From Flavobacterium sp. 90 (lineage in GTDB: Bacteria; Bacteroidota; Bacteroidia; Flavobacteriales; Flavobacteriaceae), in contig NZ_SMGE01000001.1 of assembly GCF_004339525.1 (NCBI RefSeq), positions 5,642,001-5,706,000 of the forward strand: DNA of 64,000 nucleotides, given 5' to 3'. The position numbers and the translations under genes are program-made. The stretch's first letter is position 1. Each line of letters begins with the position of its first letter. This document shows, one piece after another, positions 35,385-44,227 of this stretch. Under the pieces are notes generated by a model. That model made no database searches and was not told where the DNA came from. It saw only the letters and a list, made by a program, of their open reading frames with translations.

Positions 35385-36938
35385 ATGGACAAGATAAAAA
35401 TACTTTGGGTCGATGATGAGATCGATCTTTTGAAACCACATATATTATTTCTGGAGAAAAAAAACTACGCTGTAACTACTTGTAATAATGGTTTGGACGC
35501 TATTTCATTATTTGAAGAAGACAATTTTGATATTGTTTTCCTTGATGAAAATATGCCCGGAATGAGTGGTTTGGAAACGCTTTCGGAAATGAAAGAAAAA
35601 AAATCGGCAATCCCGATGATTATGATTACCAAAAGTGAAGAGGAATATATAATGGAAGAAGCGATTGGTTCTAAAATCGCCGATTATCTTATAAAACCTG
35701 TAAATCCGAATCAGATTTTATTGAGTTTGAAGAAAAATCTGGATCATTCGAGATTAATTTCAGAGAAAACCACTTTAGATTATCAGAAAGAATTTCGTAA
35801 AATATCTATGGAATTAGCTATGGTAAATTCCTTTGAAGATTGGGTTGAATTATACAAAAAATTGATTTTCTGGGAATTAGAACTAGAGAATATAAATGAT
35901 CAGGGAATGATAGAAATCCTTGAATCTCAAAAGGTTGAAGCCAACTCACAATTCGGAAAATATATTGAACGAAACTACGAAGACTGGTTTGCACCAAAAG
36001 CCGATAAACCTATTCAATCGCATAATTTATTTAAAGAATTAGTTGTTCCGGAACTTAAAAAGAAAGACAAACCAATCTTGTTTGTTGTTATTGATAATTT
36101 GCGTTACGACCAGTGGAAATCTTTCGAAACTGTAGTTTCTAACTATTACAAATTAGAAAAAGAAGTTCCGTATTTCTCCATCCTTCCAACAGCAACGCAA
36201 TATGCCAGAAATGCCATTTTCTCTGGTTTACTGCCTATTGAAATGGAAAAACAATTTCCGCAATACTGGAAAAATGATGTTGAAGACGGCGGAAAAAATC
36301 TTTTTGAAGCTGAATTCCTTTCAGCACAATTAAAGCGTTTAGGATTAAATATTAAGGAAGATTATTTTAAAATCACAAATTACGCTGGCGGAAAAAAATT
36401 GGCTGAAAACTTCAAAGCCTTAAAAGGAAATGATTTAGTTACGGTTGTCTACAATTTTGTCGACATGTTATCGCATGCCAAAACGGAAATGGAAGTCGTA
36501 AAAGAACTTGCTTCTGATGATAAAGCATATCGTTCTCTGACATTAAGCTGGTTTAAGAATTCTCCGCTTTTAGAGATTATTCAGCAAGCACAAGTTTTAG
36601 GTTTTAAATTAATTCTGACCACGGATCACGGAACAATTAATGTAAAAAATCCTTCGAAAGTTGTTGGAGATAAAAATACAAGCTTAAATTTGCGTTACAA
36701 AACAGGTCGTAGTTTAACTTACGAACAAAAAGATGTGTATGTTGTCAAAGAGCCAAAAGACATTGGTTTACCGGCTATAAACATGAGTAGTTCGTTTATT
36801 TTTGCTAAAAATGATTACTTTTTGGCTTACGTAAACAACTATAATCATTATGTAAGTTATTACAGAAATACGTATCAACACGGAGGAATTTCGTTAGAAG
36901 AAATGATTATTCCGTTTTTAGTTTTTAATCCGAAATAG
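35385..36938 (+). CDS. porX: response regulator PorX with PglZ domain (type IX secretion control)
   Basis: 517 residues. A receiver domain (about 1-120; WVDDEIDLLK, phosphoacceptor Asp in IVFLDENMPGMSG, Lys in DYLIKPVNP) is fused to a large C-terminal PglZ-type, alkaline-phosphatase-like domain (about 200-515; FVVIDNLRYDQWKSFE, LTTDHGTINVKNP, QHGGISLEEMIIPFLVF). In Bacteroidota PorX works with the kinase PorY and controls type IX secretion genes. It has no classical DNA-binding domain. It is transcribed away from the HD/lpx genes and toward tsaE and ald, a neighbourhood conserved in Flavobacteria. Confidence 0.93.
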   Translation: MDKIKILWVDDEIDLLKPHILFLEKKNYAVTTCNNGLDAISLFEEDNFDIVFLDENMPGMSGLETLSEMKEKKSAIPMIMITKSEEEYIMEEAIGSKIADYLIKPVNPNQILLSLKKNLDHSRLISEKTTLDYQKEFRKISMELAMVNSFEDWVELYKKLIFWELELENINDQGMIEILESQKVEANSQFGKYIERNYEDWFAPKADKPIQSHNLFKELVVPELKKKDKPILFVVIDNLRYDQWKSFETVVSNYYKLEKEVPYFSILPTATQYARNAIFSGLLPIEMEKQFPQYWKNDVEDGGKNLFEAEFLSAQLKRLGLNIKEDYFKITNYAGGKKLAENFKALKGNDLVTVVYNFVDMLSHAKTEMEVVKELASDDKAYRSLTLSWFKNSPLLEIIQQAQVLGFKLILTTDHGTINVKNPSKVVGDKNTSLNLRYKTGRSLTYEQKDVYVVKEPKDIGLPAINMSSSFIFAKNDYFLAYVNNYNHYVSYYRNTYQHGGISLEEMIIPFLVFNPK

Positions 36939-37060
36939 AAAATGAGTTTTCAGTCCCGGTCACAGTTTTCAGTTTCTAACTGAGACTTAGAACTGCGACT
37001 ACGACAGAGACTTATATAATAAGTATAGAATTTAATCCAAAATAGAGAGACGCCTTTTAT

Positions 37061-37723
37061 ATGACGAAACCATTAAATTTTTTATTCTTTTTAGTTTTAT
37101 TAGCTAATATTAATTATAGTTGCGCTCAAGATTGTCCTCAGGGAATTAATTTGATTCCCATGTATGGTGAAGTCAAAAAATGCCCTCAGCAAATACAAAG
37201 TGATAATCAATTTATTGAAGAAGCTGAAAAACAATTTAAAAATAAAAAAGAGGCTTCGGAATATTACGCCAGTAAAGGATGGGAATATTTCTATAAAGAT
37301 GATCTTGATACTTCAATGAAAAGATTCAATCAGGCTTGGCTTTTGGATAATGAAAACCCAAACGCTTTTTGGGGATTTGGAATTATTTCAGGAAAGAAAA
37401 AAGAATATGAAAAATCTGTTATTTATTTACAAAAATCCATTGCATTAAATCCAAATAACGGAAAAGTATTTTATTGTGCAGCTACAAGTTACGGTCAAAT
37501 ATTCATGGAGAAAAATGATAAAAAATTTTTAGATCTAGCTATCCAAAATTTAAATAAAGCTGTTAAAATTGAACCAAAGAATGGTAGTTATTATGCGCAA
37601 TTGGCAAATTCTTATGCTTATTATTCTCAAAAAGACAGCTTAAATAAATACATCAAAAAAACAGACGAAATTGATCCTAACTTAATCAATCCGGAAGTTA
37701 GGAAGCTTGCAAAAAAGAAATAA
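37061..37723 (+). CDS. secreted TPR-repeat protein
   Basis: 220 residues. A signal peptide (about 1-22, FLFFLVLLANINYSCAQ; a Cys suggests a possible lipoprotein) precedes tetratricopeptide repeats from about residue 62 to 205 (YYASKGWEYFYKDDLDTSMKR, KSVIYLQKSIALNPNNGKVF, AIQNLNKAVKIEPKNG). TPRs mediate protein contacts. No enzymatic role is seen. Between porX and tsaE, with 20 bp to tsaE. Confidence 0.78.
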   Translation: MTKPLNFLFFLVLLANINYSCAQDCPQGINLIPMYGEVKKCPQQIQSDNQFIEEAEKQFKNKKEASEYYASKGWEYFYKDDLDTSMKRFNQAWLLDNENPNAFWGFGIISGKKKEYEKSVIYLQKSIALNPNNGKVFYCAATSYGQIFMEKNDKKFLDLAIQNLNKAVKIEPKNGSYYAQLANSYAYYSQKDSLNKYIKKTDEIDPNLINPEVRKLAKKK

Positions 37724-37743
37724 AATCAAATTAAATATTAACA

Positions 37744-38151
37744 ATGAATATCGTTTTTTCATTAGATCAAATTCAAGAAGTAGCAGAACAAATTTTAGCT
37801 TCAAATCCTAAAAAGATCATTCTTTTTAATGGAGAAATGGGAGTTGGAAAAACTACACTTATCAAGCAATTATGCAGAAGTTTAGGAGTTGAAAGCGCTA
37901 CAAGCAGCCCAACTTTTTCTTTAGTTAACGAATACACCACTTCGAACAATCAAATCGTTTATCACTTTGATTTCTATAGATTAAACAAAGAAACCGAAGC
38001 GCTAGATATGGGTGTTGATGATTATTTGTATTCTGGAAATTGGTGTTTTATCGAATGGTCTGAAAAAATTGCGAATTTACTTCCTGAAGAAACTTCTACC
38101 ATTAATATTGAGTTATTGGCGGATGGAAAAAGAAGCTTAGAATTAGTTTAA
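37744..38151 (+). CDS. tsaE: tRNA threonylcarbamoyladenosine biosynthesis ATPase TsaE
   Basis: 135 residues. TsaE is the P-loop ATPase that recycles the TsaB-TsaD complex forming t6A in tRNA. Walker A is FNGEMGVGKTTLIKQL (near residues 28-43), switch-like SPTFSLVNEYTT follows, then HFDFYRL and the conserved FIEWSEKI. Length and motifs are fully typical. The tsaC-like gene at 52722-53342 supplies the earlier step of the same pathway. Confidence 0.96.
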   Translation: MNIVFSLDQIQEVAEQILASNPKKIILFNGEMGVGKTTLIKQLCRSLGVESATSSPTFSLVNEYTTSNNQIVYHFDFYRLNKETEALDMGVDDYLYSGNWCFIEWSEKIANLLPEETSTINIELLADGKRSLELV

Positions 38152-38155
38152 AAAT

Positions 38156-38581
38156 ATGAAGACATTAAATATCCTTATAGCTTTTTTTCTATTTTCTTCA
38201 TTTTGTAGAGCGTCAGATACTATAGGTTATTGGCATGTTTTTTATAATAAAATAAAAATCAAGGAATATAATGGATATCCTAATAAGTCTCCGCTTATTT
38301 TAAAAGCAAGTGATTACAAAATTGGCGATTCTATTACAGTAAAATACTACTCAGATACTCCATGTCACGATTGCTTGACAGGAATAGTGCTGAAAGCAAA
38401 GGATAACCAAGTTACAATGGCTGGAAAGAGTATTGGGACACGAAATCCAATAACATTCCCGGTAATGTTCTTGATGGATCCAAAAAGAAAAAGAAATTCC
38501 TTCAAAGTTTTATATCTGAATAGCAATGGAAATCAAGCAGCTTCAGAAGAATTATTTGAAGTAGAAGTAATTTACGAATAA
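38156..38581 (+). CDS. hypothetical secreted protein
   Basis: Not recognised. 141 residues with an N-terminal signal peptide (about 1-19, ILIAFFLFSSFCRAS). The mature part is mostly beta-strand in appearance with a CHDC pair (DTPCHDCLTG) that could bind metal or form a disulfide, and a C-terminal strand EELFEVEVIYE. Its ATG is 5 bases after the tsaE stop, so it is in the same transcript. Confidence 0.65.
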   Translation: MKTLNILIAFFLFSSFCRASDTIGYWHVFYNKIKIKEYNGYPNKSPLILKASDYKIGDSITVKYYSDTPCHDCLTGIVLKAKDNQVTMAGKSIGTRNPITFPVMFLMDPKRKRNSFKVLYLNSNGNQAASEELFEVEVIYE

Positions 38582-38592
38582 AATAATATTCA

Positions 38593-39066
38593 ATGAATAC
38601 CCAAAATACCGTAGAAATAATCCCTTTTTCTCCAGATTTAAAAGATCACATCAAAACCTTAAATATAGAATGGCTTCAAAAGTATTTTAGAGTTGAAGAA
38701 AAAGATGAAATCGTATTTTCAAATCCGCAGGAAGAAATTATCAATAAAGGAGGACTTATCTTTTATGCTAAATATAATAACGAAATTATTGGAACAGCCT
38801 CTTTAATGAAGATTGATGACACAACATTTGAGTTGAGTAAAATGGCTGTTTCTGATAAAGCACAAGGACTTGGAATCGGGAATAAACTATTAATTCATTG
38901 TTTGGCTATAGCCGAAGAAAACGGTATTAAGAAAGTACTCTTATATTCAAATACAAAATTACTTCCCGCAATTCATCTCTATAGAAAATTTGGTTTTGAA
39001 GAAATTCCTTTAGAAAATGGGATTTACGAAAGAGCCGACATTAAAATGGAAAAACTAATGCCTTAA
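38593..39066 (+). CDS. GNAT-family N-acetyltransferase
   Basis: 157 residues with the GNAT fold: acetyl-CoA-binding motif A at AQGLGIGNKLLIHCL (about 100-114, the R/Q-x-x-G-x-G/A pyrophosphate loop), preceding strand FELSKMAV and following IKKVLLYSNTKLLPAIHLYRKFGFEE. The acceptor is unknown. Lies 11 bp after the preceding gene in the porX-tsaE cluster. Confidence 0.88.
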   Translation: MNTQNTVEIIPFSPDLKDHIKTLNIEWLQKYFRVEEKDEIVFSNPQEEIINKGGLIFYAKYNNEIIGTASLMKIDDTTFELSKMAVSDKAQGLGIGNKLLIHCLAIAEENGIKKVLLYSNTKLLPAIHLYRKFGFEEIPLENGIYERADIKMEKLMP

Positions 39067-39149
39067 TTATTAAAACAGTATTAGCACAATTTTTACATTG
39101 ATTTTAAAACTTTTTACGTAATTTGTACTCTTAATATTTTGCACAACCC

Positions 39150-40349
39150 ATGTCAATTACCTTAACTCCATTTACGAAACAACAATTGTTGCCACAAGAA
39201 GAAAAACTTGAAATTGGCCGATTCAAAAGTGAACTTTTTATAGGAATTCCTAAAGAAACAAGTTACCAGGAACGTCGTATTTGCCTGACTCCAGATGCCG
39301 TAAACTCTTTGACTTACGAAGGTCATCGTGTTATGATTGAATCTGGTGCCGGAGAAAGCTCTAGCTATTCTGATAAAGAATATGCAGATGCTGGTGCAGA
39401 AGTAACAAAAGACACTAAAAAAGTTTTTGGCTGTCCGTTATTACTTAAAGTTGAACCTCCAACATTGGCTGAAATTGAAATGATAAATCCCGAAACGATT
39501 ATTATTTCGGCAATTCAGTTAAAGACAAAAAGGAAAGCATACTTTGAAGCCTTAGCTCTGAAAAAAATAACCGCACTTGCTTTTGAATATATTAAGGACG
39601 AAGACGGTTCTTATCCTGCTGTAAAATCATTAAGCGAAATTGCAGGAACGGCTTCCATATTAATTGCTGCCGAATTAATGATCACAGACGAATTTGGAAA
39701 AGGACTTTTGTTTGGTAATATTACCGGCGTCCCTCCTACTGAAGTCGTGATTCTTGGTGCGGGAACTGTAGGTGAATTTGCCGCTAAAACCGCAATTGGA
39801 CTTGGCGCAAACGTAAAAGTTTTTGATAATTCGATTACCAAATTACGTCGTTTACAAAATAATTTAAACCAAAGAATATTTACTTCTACCATTCAGCAAA
39901 AAGCATTATTAAAAGCTTTAAGACGTTGTGATGTAGCTATTGGTGCGATGCGCGGAAAAGAACGCTGCCCGATTGTCGTGACAGAAACTATGGTTGAGCA
40001 CATGAAAAAAGGAGCTGTAATTGTCGATGTGAGTATTGACACAGGAGGTTGTTTCGAAAGTTCTGAAGTTACAACTCACGAAAAACCAACTTTTATAAAA
40101 AGTAATGTTTTACACTATTGTGTACCAAATATTCCGTCAAGATATTCCAAAACTGCCTCACTTTCAATTAGTAACATCTTAACTCCTTACTTAATTCAGA
40201 TAGCTGAAGATGGTGGCTTAGAGAGCGCAATCAGATGTAATAAAGGTTTAAAAAACGGAGTTTATTTGTACCACGGAATCCTTACCAACAAAGCAATTGG
40301 CGAATGGTTTGATTTGCCTGATAACGATATTAATTTACTTGTATTTTAA
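39150..40349 (+). CDS. ald: alanine dehydrogenase
   Basis: 399 residues, NAD-dependent alanine dehydrogenase / PntAA-like family. N-terminal catalytic segment IGIPKETSYQERRICLTPDAV (about 32-51), Rossmann NAD site VVILGAGTVGEFAAKTA (about 198-214), and the conserved C-terminal segment CVPNIPSRYSKTASLSISN. In Bacteroidota this longer variant is usually labelled alanine dehydrogenase; a role in oxidising L-alanine to pyruvate and ammonia is expected. The position after tsaE is conserved in related genomes. Its 3' end carries the -33 element of the next gene's promoter. Confidence 0.88.
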   Translation: MSITLTPFTKQQLLPQEEKLEIGRFKSELFIGIPKETSYQERRICLTPDAVNSLTYEGHRVMIESGAGESSSYSDKEYADAGAEVTKDTKKVFGCPLLLKVEPPTLAEIEMINPETIIISAIQLKTKRKAYFEALALKKITALAFEYIKDEDGSYPAVKSLSEIAGTASILIAAELMITDEFGKGLLFGNITGVPPTEVVILGAGTVGEFAAKTAIGLGANVKVFDNSITKLRRLQNNLNQRIFTSTIQQKALLKALRRCDVAIGAMRGKERCPIVVTETMVEHMKKGAVIVDVSIDTGGCFESSEVTTHEKPTFIKSNVLHYCVPNIPSRYSKTASLSISNILTPYLIQIAEDGGLESAIRCNKGLKNGVYLYHGILTNKAIGEWFDLPDNDINLLVF

Positions 40350-40370
40350 GGGAACTTTAGCTTACCTTTG
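40339..40370 (+). promoter_or_regulatory. promoter TTG-N21-TACCTTTG
   Basis: TTG at 40339-40341 lies inside the end of ald and TACCTTTG at 40363-40370 just after it; spacing is 21 bases. Transcription would start only about 10 bases before the ATG at 40386, so the next gene has its own promoter and a very short leader. Confidence 0.65.
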
Positions 40371-40385
40371 CAAAAATTTTATTTC

Positions 40386-40772
40386 ATGAAGTTCGTACAT
40401 CGTTTTGCATATTATTTGATTGGTTTGATTATGGGATGCTTTTTTGTAGCCCTTGTTTTTAGTGGAAAAGATACTCGTTGTAATTATTTCCCGAACGCCA
40501 GAGTTTTGAATAATTTAAGAACAAAACCGTTTCAATATTCTCCAAAAGCAATCCAGACTTTAAACGAAAAATGGGTTGATACTTTAGATATTAAAAACAC
40601 ATTAACATACGGAGACGTTGATTTTGATCAAAGTAATATTCCTTTCAAAAAAGGTAAACTATATATTATAGAAGGAAAAACAGTTAAAAACCAAGAGATT
40701 ATTCTTAAGGTAATTAACTACGAAAACAAAGCAATTCTAGACGAGATCGTTAAGAAAACAGCAGAAAAATAG
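40386..40772 (+). CDS. DUF4258-like membrane-anchored protein
   Basis: 128 residues from ATG at 40386 (an in-frame start six codons upstream overlaps the promoter and is unlikely). One N-terminal membrane segment (about 7-25, AYYLIGLIMGCFFVALVF), then a soluble region with NNLRTKPFQYSP and strands ending LYIIEGKT. It resembles DUF4258 proteins that follow alanine dehydrogenase in Flavobacteria. Function unknown. Confidence 0.68.
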   Translation: MKFVHRFAYYLIGLIMGCFFVALVFSGKDTRCNYFPNARVLNNLRTKPFQYSPKAIQTLNEKWVDTLDIKNTLTYGDVDFDQSNIPFKKGKLYIIEGKTVKNQEIILKVINYENKAILDEIVKKTAEK

Positions 40773-40790
40773 TTGCTAAAACGAGCTTTT

Positions 40791-40894
40791 TTGTCATTTC
40801 GAGGAACGAGAAATCACACTCGGGATTCGGCAAAGATTAGCGATTAAGATTGCGTAGTTTCCTGTGTGATTTCTCTTTTCAATCGAAATGACAA
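40791..40894. repeat. ~100-bp palindromic repeat, copy 2 (empty)
   Basis: Same family as 6213-6314: outer arms TTGTCATTTCGA and TCGAAATGACAA are conserved, inner arms GAGAAATCACAC and GTGTGATTTCTC too, with a more diverged join. It lies between convergent genes (40386-40772 plus, ung minus) 18 bases after a stop codon, so it could also act as a transcription end. Confidence 0.88.
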
Positions 40895-40959
40895 GATTGT
40901 GAAATTATAATTTAAAACCAATCTTATATTTGACTTACATCACTTATATGGTTTAAATA

Positions 40960-41628
40960 TTACCATTCAATCTCCTTAATTCTTTTTGATTGTAGAAAGT
41001 CATTTGTTTTACTAAAATGTTTATTCCCAAACCATTTTCCTTGATTAGCACTCATTGGCGAAGGATGTCCTGATTCTAAAACACAATGTTTTGAACGATC
41101 TATTTTAAGACCTTTTTTCTGAGCGAAACTTCCCCATAATAAGAAGACAACATTTTCTTTTTGATCAGAAATTGCCTGAATCACAGCATCCGTAAAAAGA
41201 TTCCACTTTAAGTGTTTATGACTATTTGGACTATCTTTGCGAACTGTTAATGAAGCATTTAAAAGCAAAACACCTTGCTGAGCCCATTTTTCTAAATTGC
41301 CGGAAGTCGCCATAAAAATGGAATCAAAATCATCATTTAATTCTCTAAAAATATTACGCAATGAAGGCGGAATTTTAACGGAATCATTTACCGAAAAACT
41401 TAAACCATTGGCTTCTCCTTCTCCATGATAAGGATCCTGACCAATGATAACAACTTTTAGATCTGAAAAAGAACAGTTGTTAAAAGCCGAGAAAATTAAT
41501 TCTGCCGGAGGATAGCAAGTATGAGTTTTGTATTCGACGTCTAAAGCCAACATCAATTCATTGAAATATGGCTTTTCGATTTCGTCTTTTAAAATTGCTT
41601 GCCACTCAGGAGAGAGATTAATTTTCAT
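40960..41628 (-). CDS. ung: uracil-DNA glycosylase
   Basis: 222 residues, family 1 UDG, which removes uracil from DNA. The water-activating motif VVIIGQDPYHGEGEANGLSFSV (near residues 62-84, catalytic Asp in QDPYH), the pyrimidine-contacting LLLNASLTV, and the Leu intercalation loop HPSPMSANQGKWFGNKHF are all present and unaltered. Single gene, divergent from the MutS2-like gene, fitting a DNA-repair pair. Confidence 0.97.
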   Translation of the reverse strand: MKINLSPEWQAILKDEIEKPYFNELMLALDVEYKTHTCYPPAELIFSAFNNCSFSDLKVVIIGQDPYHGEGEANGLSFSVNDSVKIPPSLRNIFRELNDDFDSIFMATSGNLEKWAQQGVLLLNASLTVRKDSPNSHKHLKWNLFTDAVIQAISDQKENVVFLLWGSFAQKKGLKIDRSKHCVLESGHPSPMSANQGKWFGNKHFSKTNDFLQSKRIKEIEW

Positions 41629-41737
41629 TTTATTAAATTTTATACAAATTACGCAAAGTTTTTTTCAAAGTACCAATTAATAGTGCTATTTAGTTTTAAA
41701 ACTTTGTAACTTTGAACTTTACAACTTACGATATATA

Positions 41738-43903
41738 ATGATATCCATTACCGAAAAAACATTACAAGATTTACAATTTCCAACAGTACTCGAAACCATT
41801 TCAGCAGGCTGTAATACTGACATTGGAAAAGAAAAAGCTTTACAAATAACACCTTTTAGAGACAAAGAAACTTTGATGCAAGCCTTGATGCAGACATCAG
41901 AATATGTTTCGTCTTTTCAAAATAACAACGCAATTCCTAATCATGGATTTGACGCTATAACACACGAAATTAAGTTTTTAGCAATTGAAGACAGCTTTCT
42001 TGAAGTAGGAAGTTTTAGAAAAATTGCTACACTTTCTTCGACATCGAATTTCTTGCTGAATTTCCTTAAAAAGTTCGATGACTATTATCCAAATTTAAAC
42101 GCAAGAGCATCACGAGTTGAATATACCAAAGACATTGTTACTTTAATCGATGCCATTGTAGATAAATATGGCGAAATAAAAGACAATGCTTCACCGGCTT
42201 TATTGAGTATTCGCCAAAACATGAATATTGTTCGAGGCAAAGTAAATCAAAGTTTTGGAGTTGCACTTACTCACAATAATAGTCTTGGTTACTTAGACGA
42301 TATTAAAGAAAGCTTTGTTCAAAACCGTAGAGTTTTGGCGGTTTTGGCAATGTATCGTCGAAAAGTAAAAGGCTCAATTTTAGGAAGTTCCAAAACCGGA
42401 AGTATCGCTTATATTGAACCAGAAGCAACTTTGCAATATTCTCGCGAATTAGCAAATCTTGAATACGAAGAAAAAGAAGAGATTACCAGAATCTTAAAGC
42501 AATTATCAAATCAAATTCGTCCGTACTTACCTTTATTAATTGAGTATCAGGAATTTTTAAGTGATATTGATGTTGTTGCCGGAAAAGCAAAATACGCCAA
42601 TAGAATAAACGGAATCCTACCAACAATTACAGAAGAGAGAAGATTGTTTTTTAGAGAAGCGTATCATCCGATTTTGTATTTGAATAATAAGCAAAAAAAC
42701 GAAGTCACGCATCCGCAAACTATTGAATTAAAACAAGATAACCGAATCATTGTAATTTCTGGTCCAAATGCCGGAGGAAAAACAATTTCGCTTAAAACAG
42801 TTGGTTTACTGCAATTGATGTTACAATCCGGAATGTTGATTCCTGTCCATGAACGAAGCGAAACTTTTTTATTCGACAGAATTTTAACAGATATTGGAGA
42901 TAACCAATCTATTGAAAATCACTTAAGTACTTATAGTTACCGATTAAAAAACATGAATTATTTCTTGAAGAAATGCAATAAGAAAACCATGTTTTTAATT
43001 GATGAATTTGGTACAGGTTCTGATCCTGAATTAGGTGGAGCTTTGGCTGAAATTTTCTTAGAAGAATTTTATCATCGTGAAGCTTTCGGAATTATCACAA
43101 CGCATTATTCAAATTTAAAGATTCTCGCCAACGAATTACCTTTTGCTACAAATGCAAATATGATGTTCGATGAAAAATCTTTGGAACCAATGTATAAGTT
43201 AGCTTTAGGTCAAGCCGGAAGTTCGTTTACTTTTGAAGTTGCCTTGAAAAATGGAATCCCGTTTGGATTAATCAATCGCGCCAAAAAGAAAATCGAAGTT
43301 GGTAAAGTTCGTTTTGATAAAACTATTGCAACACTTCAAAAAGAAAGATCAAAACTCGAAAAAACTTCTATAAATCTTAAAGAAGAAGAAACCCGAGCGC
43401 GTGAGGAAAGCAAAAAGATGGAAAACATCAATGTAAAAATCAAGCAGAAATTGGAAAGCTATCAGGAATTATATGATAGTAATCAGAAGACAATTTACAT
43501 TGGTCAGAAAATTGAAGATATCTCTGAGAAATATTTCAACAATAAAAACAAGAAAGAACTTATTGGCGAATTCTTGAAAATTATTGAAATCGAAAATTCA
43601 AAACGCAAAAAAGCAACTCCAAAAGAAGCTAAAGCGATAATCGAAAAGAAAAAAGAAGTCATTGCAGAAGTAACAGTTCAGGTTGAAGAAATTCGAAAAG
43701 AGAAAAAAGAAAAGAAACTTAAACCTGTTATCGAAAAGCCCAAACCAGTTTTAAAAGTTGGCGATCGCGTGAGAATGCAAGACGGAAGATCTGTTGGAAG
43801 CATTGATTCTATAGAAAAAAACAAAGCAACTGTTAATTATGGAATCTTTACTTCGAAAGTAAGTTTAGATGAATTGGAATTTGTTGAAGCTGGAAAGAAG
43901 TAA
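41738..43903 (+). CDS. MutS2-like ATPase lacking a Smr nuclease domain
   Basis: 721 residues. The layout is that of MutS2: a helical clamp/lever region (about 1-300), then the ABC-type ATPase with Walker A SGPNAGGKTISLKTVG (about 343-358), Walker B TMFLIDEFGTGSDP and the ST-x-Y-rich middle (STYSYRLKNM), then a long charged coiled coil (about 515-660). B. subtilis MutS2 (about 785 residues) ends in a Smr nuclease domain. Here the last ~50 residues (LKVGDRVRMQDGRSVGSID) instead look KOW/SH3-like and no Smr motif is visible. Role in ribosome rescue or recombination control is inferred from the family. Confidence 0.88.
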   Translation: MISITEKTLQDLQFPTVLETISAGCNTDIGKEKALQITPFRDKETLMQALMQTSEYVSSFQNNNAIPNHGFDAITHEIKFLAIEDSFLEVGSFRKIATLSSTSNFLLNFLKKFDDYYPNLNARASRVEYTKDIVTLIDAIVDKYGEIKDNASPALLSIRQNMNIVRGKVNQSFGVALTHNNSLGYLDDIKESFVQNRRVLAVLAMYRRKVKGSILGSSKTGSIAYIEPEATLQYSRELANLEYEEKEEITRILKQLSNQIRPYLPLLIEYQEFLSDIDVVAGKAKYANRINGILPTITEERRLFFREAYHPILYLNNKQKNEVTHPQTIELKQDNRIIVISGPNAGGKTISLKTVGLLQLMLQSGMLIPVHERSETFLFDRILTDIGDNQSIENHLSTYSYRLKNMNYFLKKCNKKTMFLIDEFGTGSDPELGGALAEIFLEEFYHREAFGIITTHYSNLKILANELPFATNANMMFDEKSLEPMYKLALGQAGSSFTFEVALKNGIPFGLINRAKKKIEVGKVRFDKTIATLQKERSKLEKTSINLKEEETRAREESKKMENINVKIKQKLESYQELYDSNQKTIYIGQKIEDISEKYFNNKNKKELIGEFLKIIEIENSKRKKATPKEAKAIIEKKKEVIAEVTVQVEEIRKEKKEKKLKPVIEKPKPVLKVGDRVRMQDGRSVGSIDSIEKNKATVNYGIFTSKVSLDELEFVEAGKK

Positions 43904-44117
43904 AATTTCAGTTTTCAGTCGCAGTTTTCAGTCTTAAAAATTTGAAAATTGGTCAAAAATTAAAATAAAGCGATTTAATTAATTGTTTTTAAAAAGAGAA
44001 CTACGAAGATGGAAATTTTTCAAAAACACTTAAAAAACAATTTATGGAAGCTGTTTTTGATTCGTAAAATTTATTATTTTCTATTTTTCAATAATTAAAA
44101 CTAATACCCACTTTTTA
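43904..44117. other. spacer with no gene
   Basis: AT-rich sequence after the MutS2-like stop. It begins with a short CAGTTTTCAGTC direct repeat (43910-43936), a type of spacer repeat also seen near 36950. No gene or terminator is evident. It leads into the third palindromic repeat at 44118. Confidence 0.5.
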
Positions 44118-44215
44118 TGTCATTTCGACGAAAGGAGAAATCACACACGTAACTCGACAAAGATTAACTACATTCTGTATAGAATTACTAGTGTGATTTC
44201 TCCTTTCGTCGAAAT
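44118..44215. repeat. ~100-bp palindromic repeat, copy 3 (occupied by IS)
   Basis: Left arm TGTCATTTCGACGAAAGG and GAGAAATCACAC, right arm GTGTGATTTCTCCTTTCGTCGAAAT, which then breaks off at 44215. The missing end, GACAA, resumes at 45262 after the IS element. Removing the IS and one GAAAT rebuilds a complete palindrome. Confidence 0.9.
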
Positions 44216-44227
44216 TGTAAAGGTTAC

